Shown here in pieces: positions 49,401 to 58,252 of a stretch of DNA of 64,000 bases. The position numbers and the translations under genes were made by a program. The stretch covers positions 1,178,001 to 1,242,000 of the forward strand of contig NC_050727.1 of the NCBI RefSeq assembly GCF_014133895.1, read 5' to 3'. The stretch comes from Torulaspora globosa (Eukaryota > Ascomycota > Saccharomycetes > Saccharomycetales > Saccharomycetaceae). How positions within the stretch are numbered: position 1 is the stretch's first letter; the number at the start of each line of letters is the position of its first letter. The notes below the pieces were generated by a model, which saw nothing but the letters and a program-made list of their open reading frames with translations, was not told the DNA's origin and did not search any database.

Positions 49401-51353
49401 TCATCCACTTTTAGCATAGTCGACATTATACGCCTTGAGAACATCTGGTGCAACTGCAGTTGGACTTCCGACTACTAAGTCAGAACCGGTGACGCTCTTA
49501 GGAAAAGCGATGACATCACGAATGCTCTCGCTGCCACAAAGCATCGCACACATTCTGTCGAATCCGATGGCGAAGCCCGCGTGTGGAGGCGTCCCCATCT
49601 CAAATGCATTCAATAAGTGACCGAATAATTCATGGGCATTGTTGATGTTCAGTATGTCTTCAAAGATGAAGTCTTGTAAAGCAGGGTCGTGAACCCTCGT
49701 TGAACCACCTCCAATCTCGACACCGCTCACAACAAGATCATAATGCTGGCCCAGACATTGCAAAGGCTTTTCCCTCAGATTTTGGTAATCAGAATGACGT
49801 ACCATCGTGAAGGGGTGGTGAGTGGACGTAATAGCATGTGTTTCGTACTGTGGGTATGCAAGTTTCTTATCGGAAGAGATTTCCACTGGTGAGAACAGTG
49901 GAAAATCAGTTATCCACGAGACGACGTCCTTACTCGTTTGCTGATAGAGCTCCTTTCCAGCCGGATTTTGCAGTACCAATTGGCGCAAGCGCCCCAGAGG
50001 TGTCGGATTCTCAAACAAGTGACGGGCATGCTGTCTAGTAGAACCACACACTATGTCACCTTTTTTCAGGTTCAGGAACTTGGTGACCAATTTGGGATTC
50101 TCAAAAGCGGTGATCGGTAGAAATTTCTCGAACCATGAAGTCTCATCCCCGTTATCCTTTATTGGCACAACGATTGGAACTCTTGAGTTGTAGTTATCCG
50201 GGTTGCTCAGGAAAGACCATCTATTGCACCCGTCACTCTTGGGATCAAACGCGTTTTTCAATATCAGAACTTCAAACACAGGGAAATCCTTGTTTATATA
50301 ACCAAATGCCTTAAATTCGGACAGATCTCTGATCTTTAAATCCGGAGCTCTCAGATCCGGTTTATCGATACCATACTCAGTCATAGCCTGTTTGTAACTT
50401 ATGCGCTTGATGCTATGTTCTTTAGCCGATACCAACTTGCCACGGTTGTCTAACGTCAGAAGATCACCATTAGATGAGAAGTGGTTCCACGTTGCGGTGA
50501 CAAGATCTTGGACAACTCTCATGACATCTTCTCCGTCTGCAAACGCCATCTCCATGTCAATTTGGGTGAACTCCGGTTGCCTGTCTGCCCTCAGGTCTTC
50601 ATCTCTGAAGCATCGAGCCAGCTGGAAGTAGCGATGAACGCCGCTTGCCATTAATAGTTGCTTATATTGCTGTGGACTCTGCGGTAGCGCATAGAACGTT
50701 GGTTTCTTGTTGCCGTCCGCAGTCTTTCTAGTGGGCACTAGAAACTCTCGCGCACCCTCTGGGGTTGACTTGAAGAGAATGGGGGTCTCTATCTCTGTAA
50801 AATTGTAGTCCTCGAGACATTTTCTGACGCTTTTTGTAATCTCGTATCTCTTCTTCAGCAAGTTCTGGTATTTGGGCAGTCTCAGTTGAAGGAATCGAAA
50901 CTCTGGTGGATAAATTCCGTCACTCTTGAAGTCTTGCAATTGCGACGGCTTCTTGTTGGATGGATTTAAGGTTGTGATAGAGGTCAGTTTGATCTCAAAA
51001 CCAGCAGCGTCGTCATTGGTAGATTGTCTTTTTGGCATAACAGATCCTTTAACTTGAACAGCATCTTCTACATTCGCTCCTTTAAGCAACAACTCTGAGT
51101 CAACCAGCTGAATCTTGTTGCCAGCCGTATCACGCAGAGTGCAGAATGATAACTTCTTACCCACTTTAACGGGCTTCTTGTCGATCCACCCGTTAACATT
51201 CACAATTGCACCTTCACTCAACTTAGCCAACTCTTTAATGGAAACAACGTCCTTCTCGAACCGGAACTTGCCAAGGGTGGATTCCGACGGTGGCAGATCC
51301 TTCAAAAGCCTGCCGATCGTGTGGACCAACCGCACGCTTTTACCCAGCATCAT
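49401..51353 (-). CDS. MSD1: Mitochondrial aspartyl-tRNA synthetase
   Basis: 650 aa, ATG at 51353 (S. cerevisiae 658). An N-terminal OB-fold (VNVNGWIDKKPVKVGKKLSF) precedes a class II catalytic core with motif 2 FRDEDLRADRQPEFTQID near residue 248 and motif 3 GFAIGFDRMCAML near residue 592. The bacterial-type insert between them marks it as organellar. It charges mitochondrial tRNA-Asp. With MSY1 it is the second mitochondrial synthetase in the window. Confidence 0.96.
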   Translation of the reverse strand: MMLGKSVRLVHTIGRLLKDLPPSESTLGKFRFEKDVVSIKELAKLSEGAIVNVNGWIDKKPVKVGKKLSFCTLRDTAGNKIQLVDSELLLKGANVEDAVQVKGSVMPKRQSTNDDAAGFEIKLTSITTLNPSNKKPSQLQDFKSDGIYPPEFRFLQLRLPKYQNLLKKRYEITKSVRKCLEDYNFTEIETPILFKSTPEGAREFLVPTRKTADGNKKPTFYALPQSPQQYKQLLMASGVHRYFQLARCFRDEDLRADRQPEFTQIDMEMAFADGEDVMRVVQDLVTATWNHFSSNGDLLTLDNRGKLVSAKEHSIKRISYKQAMTEYGIDKPDLRAPDLKIRDLSEFKAFGYINKDFPVFEVLILKNAFDPKSDGCNRWSFLSNPDNYNSRVPIVVPIKDNGDETSWFEKFLPITAFENPKLVTKFLNLKKGDIVCGSTRQHARHLFENPTPLGRLRQLVLQNPAGKELYQQTSKDVVSWITDFPLFSPVEISSDKKLAYPQYETHAITSTHHPFTMVRHSDYQNLREKPLQCLGQHYDLVVSGVEIGGGSTRVHDPALQDFIFEDILNINNAHELFGHLLNAFEMGTPPHAGFAIGFDRMCAMLCGSESIRDVIAFPKSVTGSDLVVGSPTAVAPDVLKAYNVDYAKSG

Positions 51354-51451
51354 TTACCTACTGCTAGTCTCGAGCCAATTAATTGAAGACGGTTCAACTT
51401 CGCTCAGTATATAAGTACATTTACAGGTATCATAAATGAAAAGAACCAGTG

Positions 51452-52405
51452 CTACCGGCTCCACTCCCAGATGCTGCAGTCGCCGTTCAGCGCCAGAGCA
51501 CACATCAGATTATCCGAACAGTGTACGCTCATTATCGGGCTCTCGCGGAACTGCTCGCCGTCCACCACCTGCAGCAGCTCCTTATTCACCGAGCTCCAGC
51601 AGTAGAGCTGCCCGCCCTCGTACCCGCTCACCACGACAGGCGGCGCCCCGTCTGCCGGGTACAGAATGTCCATGCCACACGAGTGTTGCAACCGGCGCAC
51701 TAGCGCCGGTTCCGCCTTGAACGTCCTCACTACATGCCCTCGAACGCAATCCCACAGCTTAACGATCCCGTCCAGCGACTTGACCAGCAGAAACTTCCCG
51801 TTGCGGGAGCACTTCACCTGCGAGATCGGCACCACACCGTTCTCGCTTTTCCAGTCCTTGTCGTAGGTCAACGTCTTGAGACAGTGGCCCGTAGAGGTGT
51901 CGAACACCCTGATCAGTCCATCGTACGACCCCGAGCACACGATCGACGAGTCATCCGCCGGGATGTCGATCGACACCACCGCTTCCGAATGAGCAGCGAT
52001 CGTTCTCATCACTGCCCCGTTCAGAACGTCCCAGATCTTGATACTCTCGTCCATCGACGACGAAAACAGCAGATTCCCCTTCTCGTTGAAGCACAGCGAC
52101 ACCACCGGCGCAGTATGGCCCACCAGCCGGTGCAGCGGCCCGTACGCCAGATGCGTTATCTCAATAGTGAAGTCATCGGACGCCGTAGCGATGCATTGCC
52201 CGTCCGGCGACCAGCAGACATCCGAGACCGGCCTCACATGCGACGTACGCACCACCAAGGGCTCTTCCAACTCTTCCACCTCGAACACCAGCACCACTGT
52301 CCCTTGAACCACCGCCAGTCGCCTGCCATGCGGCGAGAACTTCGCTGCCGTCGCCAGCCCCCGGCCCTCCCGCAGCGTGGGCACCTTAGCCTTGATCCGG
52401 AACAT
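51452..52405 (-). CDS. SWD3: COMPASS histone methylase WD40 subunit Swd3
   Basis: 317 aa from the ATG at 52405; the frame is open upstream without an ATG, and this Met gives MFRIKAKVP, close to S. cerevisiae Swd3 (315 aa). Seven WD repeats include CWSPDGQCIATASDDFTIEI, NLLFSSSMDESIKIWDVLNG and GSYDGLIRVFDTSTGHCLKT. It is the WDR5 counterpart, scaffolding Set1 for histone H3 Lys4 methylation. Codons are almost all G/C-ending, which creates a 440-codon open frame on the opposite strand. It diverges from UMP1. Confidence 0.95.
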   Translation of the reverse strand: MFRIKAKVPTLREGRGLATAAKFSPHGRRLAVVQGTVVLVFEVEELEEPLVVRTSHVRPVSDVCWSPDGQCIATASDDFTIEITHLAYGPLHRLVGHTAPVVSLCFNEKGNLLFSSSMDESIKIWDVLNGAVMRTIAAHSEAVVSIDIPADDSSIVCSGSYDGLIRVFDTSTGHCLKTLTYDKDWKSENGVVPISQVKCSRNGKFLLVKSLDGIVKLWDCVRGHVVRTFKAEPALVRRLQHSCGMDILYPADGAPPVVVSGYEGGQLYCWSSVNKELLQVVDGEQFRESPIMSVHCSDNLMCALALNGDCSIWEWSR

Positions 52406-52498
52406 CCACAGCGACACACAGCGCCCCAGGATCTGCCAATCGCTGCCAATCGCCGTCTTAACCTGCTCTTAGAGCCCGATGGGCTCATTGGAATTTCC

Positions 52499-52510
52499 GG
52501 TCACGTGACC
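52499..52510. promoter_or_regulatory. E-box palindrome GGTCACGTGACC in the SWD3/UMP1 promoter
   Basis: A perfect 12-bp palindrome containing CACGTG, the Cbf1-type core, between the SWD3 and UMP1 starts. It also resembles centromere CDEI, but no CDEII/CDEIII follow. Confidence 0.45.
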
Positions 52511-52529
52511 ACGCTTATACGCGCTATAA

Positions 52530-52538
52530 GGTGGCAAA
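52530..52538 (+). promoter_or_regulatory. PACE element (Rpn4 site) upstream of UMP1
   Basis: GGTGGCAAA is an exact match to the proteasome-associated control element bound by Rpn4. It lies 75 bp before the UMP1 ATG and points toward it. UMP1 belongs to the Rpn4 regulon in S. cerevisiae. Confidence 0.75.
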
Positions 52539-52612
52539 TGGCCACCTGGGCCTCTGACGACCACTCTTGCAGCGAAGCAACCACAAAGATCCCGCTTGAT
52601 CGAACCGCTACG

Positions 52613-53056
52613 ATGAATATCGCCCCCTCGTCCAACTACAAGAGCAGCGTCTCGACCGCCGACCACCAGGAGACCAGTTCCAACGCCCTAAGTGCGCTCC
52701 CCGACACGTTCCGCAGACAGGAGGGAGGAGCAGTGCCGCTATCGTCGCAGCTCAGCGACAGACACCCGCTGGAGACGCGTGTGCAGAACTGGGAGCAGAC
52801 CCAGAGGAGCCGCCAGCTCGAACAGTACCGACAGATCTTCGGGATCGCGGAGCCCATGAAGCGCGTCATGCAGCTCGAAATAGTGGACCGCACAGACTTC
52901 AACCCGCTCAACCAGACAGCGCTGCACCGCGACATCCTGCTCAACAAGGAGGCGTCCGTCGACTGGGAAGACGTGTACCCTGGCACGGGACTGCGTAGCG
53001 GGAACGTACTTGGCGACGACGTCCACGCCAGCATCGAGCGCAGCACCGGCATCTGA
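52613..53056 (+). CDS. UMP1: Proteasome maturation factor Ump1
   Basis: 147 aa from the ATG at 52613 (S. cerevisiae 148). The frame is open far upstream, antisense to SWD3, but that part is chance. Conserved blocks are LPDTFRRQEG, HPLETRVQNWEQTQRSRQLE and YRQIFGIAEPMKRVMQLEIV. Ump1 sits inside the nascent 20S core, coordinates half-proteasome joining and beta-subunit processing, and is then degraded as the first substrate. An Rpn4 box lies 75 bp upstream. Confidence 0.95.
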   Translation: MNIAPSSNYKSSVSTADHQETSSNALSALPDTFRRQEGGAVPLSSQLSDRHPLETRVQNWEQTQRSRQLEQYRQIFGIAEPMKRVMQLEIVDRTDFNPLNQTALHRDILLNKEASVDWEDVYPGTGLRSGNVLGDDVHASIERSTGI

Positions 53057-53319
53057 TCGCGCTGCATACGCCGACTACACCGCTACTATATACCGGCTGC
53101 AATCCAGGGCTCCAGGCCTCGAAGCTCGCTCTCTTTACATAGTGAACCAGATTACTAGTGTGGGCACGTGACCTAGAAAATTTTTTATTGCGTACTCTGC
53201 TTGGGTGGAAAATTGTGAGATCGACAGAGTTGGTGTGGAAAAAACGGGTTTATAAGGCGGTTTAGTATTGGCGATTTGCCGTTTGGGGCAGTTCAGGTGT
53301 GGCAGACTGAGATTGAGCG

Positions 53320-55398
53320 ATGAACTATCAATCAGCGTATCAGGGCCCGCTGAACGGGATGGATTACCAGTTCCAGAACTTGAAGATTGATGGATCGGGC
53401 CGTGGAACGCCGCTAGCGGAGGCCATTGGGACGCAGTTTGGGTCAGCGCGCGGCTGGCGGAGCGGTGTTGGCGGCGATGTCGGATTGCATGAGTCGGGGT
53501 CGTCGTCGCCGTACCCGTCGCAGTTGGGGACGCCGTCGATGCTGGGAGGGTCAGCAAAGGTGGCGGGAGCTGTGCCGCTGCATCAGGCGGGCATGGGCCA
53601 CGGGTTTGGGTCGTTTCCGGCGGCGCCGGAATCGCAGTGGCGATACGTCGACACGCAGGGCCAGATCCAGGGTCCGTTCGCGTCGAACAGCATGTCTCAG
53701 TGGTACGCTTCCGGGTATTTCCAGCAGAGCTTGCAAATCTCGAGGGTGGGCACGTCGTTCGAGCCGTTTGGGATTAACGACAGCTTCATCACGCTGGGCG
53801 AGTTGATTGCCAAGGTCAACGATTTCCAGGATCCTTTCTTGGCTTTCGACCGGGTTCTCGCGTCCATGAATAGCGCTGCTGTTGTGGCGGGGCCCGGCAT
53901 CGACATGTCCCTGTTGCGGCAACAGCCTGTCGCAAAACAGGCTCCAGTGGCAAGAGTCGAAAGCACGGACTTCACCCATGACCAGATTTTGGGCTTGGAG
54001 GACAGCGACGGTGGCCGGTACCGCGAGGTGGTAGTTCAGATCCCCGTGAGCAAGAAGAATTTGGAGAAGCTGCAGCCGGAAGTCAAGATTGACACCACCG
54101 TTCCAAGCGGCCAGGCAGAGCTGGTGCCTGCACCCGCTGTGCAACAAGAGCAGGCTACGGATCCTTCTACCGCTGGAACTGAACCTGTGAAAGCCGAGGA
54201 TCCGGAGCTTAAACGTCAGAGAAAGGCCGAGGAAATGGCCAGGAAATTGCTGGAAGAACAGCAGAGACTGGAGGAAGAGCAGAAGCGCAAGGAGGAACTA
54301 CGTAAACTCAAGAAACAACAGAAGCAGAAAACCAAAAGCCAGAAATTTGATTCCAAAACAGAGGAGAGCGGTTCCACGGAGGCTGTTCACATTGAAACTG
54401 GTTCTGAGAGTTCAGCACCAAAGACGCCAATGGCGCCTTGGGCAAAGAAGGCTGGCGTCATGGAGACACCAAAGATCTCGATTCCCGAATTGCAAAGAAG
54501 GGAAGAGCAGGAATTGGCCAAGAAGCAACAAGAACGTCAGCGCCTAGAGCAAGCAGCTGCTCTCCAGCTGCAAGAACAGGTTTTGAAGGAGGAGAAAGCT
54601 CAAAAGGAAATGAAATCTGTGCTTACTTGGGCCAACAAACCCGCTCCACCACCTGTTGCTGTTGATCTGAAGGCCACAAAATCGAAAACTACAACGCCAG
54701 GCAACAAGAAGGCAAATGCGGCGGTCAAGGATGAAACCCCTGATGAATTCAGTGATCCAAGCTTCCTGAAAGAGCAAGCCAAATTGTGGGAAAATGCCCA
54801 ACGCGAGAAGGCAAGACGCCAAGCAACCAGTGCGGCGGGCACGATACATGCAGACAGCGGCAACGATTGGATTACAATCTCCGCCAAGTCTAATCACTCC
54901 AACAACAACCAACAGAAAGTTGTCAACCAGCCCAAGTCGTATATCAATCCTGACAAACTGAGAGCCGTCGGAGGTACCGTAAACAGACAGATCGGTTCCT
55001 CTACTAGTATTCCAAGTCTCAAAGCCAAATACAATGCACCTGTCGCCTATCCAGGTAACAACTCGATTTCCGTTCGTCAGGACTTCTTGAGATGGTGTAA
55101 GTCCCAAATGAAACTGAATCCTAGCGTCGAGGCTAAGAGCGTCTTGGAGGTCCTCCTAAGTTTACCCGCTGGCCCAGAGGCAAAGGAGATTATCGCCGAC
55201 ACGATCTACTCCAACAGCAGCACGATGGACGGCAGACGTTTTGCCACTGAGTTCATCAAGAGACGTGTCGAATGTGAGAAATTGGTCAAAGATCCGTTGA
55301 CCTGGAGCGAAGCGCTCGCCTTGCCCGAGGGCAACGAGGATGACTGGGAATTCCAAGTCGTCAGCAAGAAAAAGGGAAGAAAGCACAGAGCTGACTAA
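53320..55398 (+). CDS. SYH1: GYF-domain protein, SYH1/SMY2 family
   Basis: 692 aa (S. cerevisiae Syh1 849, Smy2 740). The GYF domain spans about residues 107-150 (WRYVDTQGQIQGPF, MSQWYASGYFQ) and binds proline-rich peptides. A Lys/Glu/Gln-rich coiled coil covers about 290-330 and 390-430. The C-terminus FLRWCKSQMKLNPSVEAKSV and EDDWEFQVVSKKKGRK is family-typical. These proteins act in mRNA quality control, translation repression and ER-Golgi transport. One gene stands for both SYH1 (YPL105C) and SMY2 (YBR172C). GC-rich codons at the 5' end fade toward the 3' end. It converges on SEC66. Confidence 0.92.
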   Translation: MNYQSAYQGPLNGMDYQFQNLKIDGSGRGTPLAEAIGTQFGSARGWRSGVGGDVGLHESGSSSPYPSQLGTPSMLGGSAKVAGAVPLHQAGMGHGFGSFPAAPESQWRYVDTQGQIQGPFASNSMSQWYASGYFQQSLQISRVGTSFEPFGINDSFITLGELIAKVNDFQDPFLAFDRVLASMNSAAVVAGPGIDMSLLRQQPVAKQAPVARVESTDFTHDQILGLEDSDGGRYREVVVQIPVSKKNLEKLQPEVKIDTTVPSGQAELVPAPAVQQEQATDPSTAGTEPVKAEDPELKRQRKAEEMARKLLEEQQRLEEEQKRKEELRKLKKQQKQKTKSQKFDSKTEESGSTEAVHIETGSESSAPKTPMAPWAKKAGVMETPKISIPELQRREEQELAKKQQERQRLEQAAALQLQEQVLKEEKAQKEMKSVLTWANKPAPPPVAVDLKATKSKTTTPGNKKANAAVKDETPDEFSDPSFLKEQAKLWENAQREKARRQATSAAGTIHADSGNDWITISAKSNHSNNNQQKVVNQPKSYINPDKLRAVGGTVNRQIGSSTSIPSLKAKYNAPVAYPGNNSISVRQDFLRWCKSQMKLNPSVEAKSVLEVLLSLPAGPEAKEIIADTIYSNSSTMDGRRFATEFIKRRVECEKLVKDPLTWSEALALPEGNEDDWEFQVVSKKKGRKHRAD

Positions 55399-55450
55399 CC
55401 TGTGAGCTATTGATGTATGTACATTACGACTTAATGATAAGTATGCATAA

Positions 55451-56062
55451 CTATTGAATCAATCTGCCGTCATCGTTAAGCTTCAACTCCCACTCCTTGA
55501 TGCAAACTTCCTTGCGCTTGAAGATCGAGTTGTAGCGTCTAGAAAGCGCTTGATTGAAGCAGATCTCTTTGCAAACAGCGACGAACAGTTGCGACCAACC
55601 TGGCTGCAGGTTTTCTGCCTCTTGCAACGCTTCTTTAAACTCAACCTCTGTAAGTTTCACTTCATTTTGGTACCGCTGCCAGTACTCTTCGCCAATTGAC
55701 CCATTCTTATAGAGTATGTCAATCTGGGGCTCCAGTTCCTTCAATTTGAACGACCGTCTAATAGCTTCAGCTCCTCTATTCAGCAGCACTGCTTTCATCA
55801 CTTTTTCGTGAACCGACTGTTCCTCACCCAACTGCTTAACCTGGAAATACAGCTCTCTGGCATCGTTCTCGTCAAAGATAGAAGGTAGCTCCGTCAATGC
55901 CTTGATCCGTCTCTTCCTGTACTGAGATGCAAATATCATCAAATATACGATTAAAACCGCACCGTAGATGAGAGGAGTGTACACCGGCACCACTTTGGTC
56001 TCGACATGTTCTTCAGCCTCAAAGAACGTACTGTTCCCACCGCTAGATCCGTTGAAGGACAT
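55451..56062 (-). CDS. SEC66: Sec66 (Sec71), Sec63-complex subunit
   Basis: 203 aa, ATG at 56062 (S. cerevisiae 206). A short luminal N-terminus with an N-glycosylation site (NSTF), one signal-anchor helix at about 29-46, and a cytosolic domain with RRIKALTELPSIFDENDARE and WSQLFVAVCKEICFNQALSR. It anchors Sec72 and helps couple Sec63 and Sec62 to Sec61 in post-translational import. SEC62 is about 23 kb away here. Divergent from NPL4 over 153 bp. Confidence 0.95.
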   Translation of the reverse strand: MSFNGSSGGNSTFFEAEEHVETKVVPVYTPLIYGAVLIVYLMIFASQYRKRRIKALTELPSIFDENDARELYFQVKQLGEEQSVHEKVMKAVLLNRGAEAIRRSFKLKELEPQIDILYKNGSIGEEYWQRYQNEVKLTEVEFKEALQEAENLQPGWSQLFVAVCKEICFNQALSRRYNSIFKRKEVCIKEWELKLNDDGRLIQ

Positions 56063-56215
56063 GCTAGATGACGCTTTCGATTGGTTCTTAGTGAAGATAT
56101 TCGTTAAAGTGTCATCTTATAGCTTAGCTTCAAGGCGCGAGTGCCGTCTACTATATAAAGGACACTGACATAGCGACTTCAACCACTGTATCCCAAGAGA
56201 TCAGCATACAGTGCA

Positions 56216-57937
56216 ATGATTGTTAGATTCAGAACCAGGAATGGGATGCAAAGGATCAGTTGTCAAGAAGGAGAGTCTTTTGGCAGCGTTATTGAGAAAT
56301 TGGTGCCCAGTCTAGGTCCGCAGGTAGACATGGAGACCTTAACTGTCGGTGAGAGGCAAGGGGAAGCAAAGCAGCCAGTGGCAGGTCTTCTTGACCGTTC
56401 TGTCAGTGATCTGGGATTGAAACACGGTGACATAGTCTACGTGGCGTACCAGGAAAAGCCAGCTGAAGAGTCCGCAAAGGTAGACAGTGCTTCCCGGTCT
56501 GTGCAAGTAAGTGGTGGTACTCCTGAGCCACTTAGCGTGAAGGAGCTGCCAGTTGATGAGGCATTGGAGAAGAAGGACGGTCTGATACCACGTAAGAGAT
56601 CCAGTTTGTGTAAGCATGGGGATCGCGCAATGTGCGAGTACTGTTCACCGTTGCCACCTTGGGACAAGGAATACCACAAAGAGCGCAACATCAAGCACAT
56701 ATCGTTCCATTCGTACTTAAAGCAGCTGAATGAGCATACCAATAAGGCCAACGGCAGCTCTTATATCGCCCCACTGTCGCAGTCCAACTTCAAGATCGAC
56801 AGGAACTGTCATAACGGCCACCTGCCCTGGCCGCGCGGAATATGCTCCAAGTGCCAGCCGTCAGCCATCACTTTGCAGCAGCAGGAGTTTAGAATGGTCG
56901 ATCATGTCGAGTTCCAGCGTAGCGATATCATCAACGAGTTCATCCAAGCATGGAGAGAAACTGGTACCCAGAGATTTGGCTACCTGTATGGGGCATACCA
57001 GGAGTACGATGCAACGCCTTTGGGGACCAAGGCTGTCGTGGAGGGCATCTTTGAGCCCGCTCAGCACGACGAACAGGATGGCCTAACCCTAGACGTCGAA
57101 CAGATGTCGCAAGAGATGCAGAAGATCGACTCGCTTGCCGAGCAGATGGGTCTACAAAGGATAGGGCTGATCTTCACTGATTTAAGTGACGCGGGGTTCG
57201 GCGATGGTTCAGTGTTGTGTAAAAGACACAAGGATTCTTTCTTTCTGTCATCGCTGGAAATAATCATGGCCGCCAAGCACCAGGTGAGACACCCGAACGT
57301 GAGCAAGTTCAGCGAGCAGGGTGTCTTCTCGTCTAAATTCGTCACCTGCGTTGTGTCTGGTAATCTCGAGAGTGAGATCGACATCGCATCCTACCAGGTC
57401 TCCACGAGCGCGGAGGCCCTTGTCGAAGCTGACATGATCAGTGGTTGCACGCATCCTTCCATGGCTTACATCAATGATACAACGTCTGAGAGATACGTAC
57501 CGGAAATTTTCTACATGAAGCAAAACGAGTACGGTCTGACAGTCAAGGAGAACGCCAAGCCAGCGTTCCCCGTCGACTATCTGCTGGTATCGCTTACTCA
57601 CGGTTTCCCCAAGGACGCCGCTGAGAACAAGCCTCTTTTCGCCACCGCTGCCGGATTTCCCTGGGCTAACCGCCAGGCAATGGGCCGGTCGCAGGATTAC
57701 CACGAACTGAAACGCTACTTGCTGCCTGCCGCCAGCGGCAACGACCTCAAAACACTACACGACAAGATATCGAATTTCCAGCTGCTTCTCTACGTACACT
57801 CGCTTGAAGTGCTGTCCTCACAAGAATGGGCGCTGCTCGTCGCCGCGGCAACTACCAATGACTACGAGCATTCAATGCTGCTGCTGACCTCATCGCCCGG
57901 CTGGCAAACGCTCGTCATGATCCTTCAACAGAGCTAG
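56216..57937 (+). CDS. NPL4: Npl4, Cdc48 cofactor for ubiquitin-dependent extraction
   Basis: 573 aa (S. cerevisiae 580). A ubiquitin-like N-terminal domain (about 1-80) is followed by a zinc motif with C132, C140 and C143 (CKHGDRAMCEYC), a second near CSKCQPS, and an MPN-like domain without catalytic residues (FGYLYGAYQEYDATPLGTKA) plus the C-terminal domain. With Ufd1 it guides ubiquitylated clients into the Cdc48 pore in ERAD and chromatin turnover. YBR170C in S. cerevisiae, next to SEC66 as here. Confidence 0.97.
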   Translation: MIVRFRTRNGMQRISCQEGESFGSVIEKLVPSLGPQVDMETLTVGERQGEAKQPVAGLLDRSVSDLGLKHGDIVYVAYQEKPAEESAKVDSASRSVQVSGGTPEPLSVKELPVDEALEKKDGLIPRKRSSLCKHGDRAMCEYCSPLPPWDKEYHKERNIKHISFHSYLKQLNEHTNKANGSSYIAPLSQSNFKIDRNCHNGHLPWPRGICSKCQPSAITLQQQEFRMVDHVEFQRSDIINEFIQAWRETGTQRFGYLYGAYQEYDATPLGTKAVVEGIFEPAQHDEQDGLTLDVEQMSQEMQKIDSLAEQMGLQRIGLIFTDLSDAGFGDGSVLCKRHKDSFFLSSLEIIMAAKHQVRHPNVSKFSEQGVFSSKFVTCVVSGNLESEIDIASYQVSTSAEALVEADMISGCTHPSMAYINDTTSERYVPEIFYMKQNEYGLTVKENAKPAFPVDYLLVSLTHGFPKDAAENKPLFATAAGFPWANRQAMGRSQDYHELKRYLLPAASGNDLKTLHDKISNFQLLLYVHSLEVLSSQEWALLVAAATTNDYEHSMLLLTSSPGWQTLVMILQQS

Positions 57938-58252
57938 CACTACCATGAATTGGTACTATTCCAGCGTTCAGTTGCGGTTACCCGCCCGTGACAGCAATCA
58001 CGTGACAAAATTTAAAATTTTTCTAGAAGATTCGAGATCACGTCACACGGCGGAAGAAAATTTTTGATCGAAAGTTGATGAACTTCGACGAACTCTGGGC
58101 GTGCGATTGGTAGCATAGTGGCATAGCAAGCAACAGGTATTGTCCATCACGGAGGGTCCTACAGGATATATATAAGGTAGTACATATATACCTGACGGCA
58201 TTAGTTTGAGGAGGTTCGCCGACGGAAAAGATAGCACATCGAAACGAGGAAA
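57938..58252 (+). promoter_or_regulatory. SSE1 promoter: Reb1 site, E-box and heat-shock element
   Basis: 315 bp between NPL4 and SSE1. Reb1-type TTACCCG is at 57978-57984, TCACGTGAC at 57998-58006, and TTCTAGAAGATTC at 58021-58033 is a perfect three-unit Hsf1 element (alternating TTC and GAA at two-base spacing). A TATATATAAG box begins near 58159, about 95 bp before the ATG. The order fits a heat-inducible chaperone gene. Confidence 0.8.

Noticed and set aside
51734..52612. Long upstream extension of the UMP1 frame, antisense to SWD3
   Set aside because: Composition is His/Arg/Pro-rich chance translation of GC-rich SWD3; UMP1 homology begins at the ATG at 52613.
57998..58040. Possible centromere (CDEI-like TCACGTGAC next to AT-rich sequence)
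   Set aside because: The AT-rich part is too short and no CDEIII with a central CCGAA follows; the site fits the SSE1 promoter. The E-boxes at 9102, 52501 and 53165 were rejected for the same reason.
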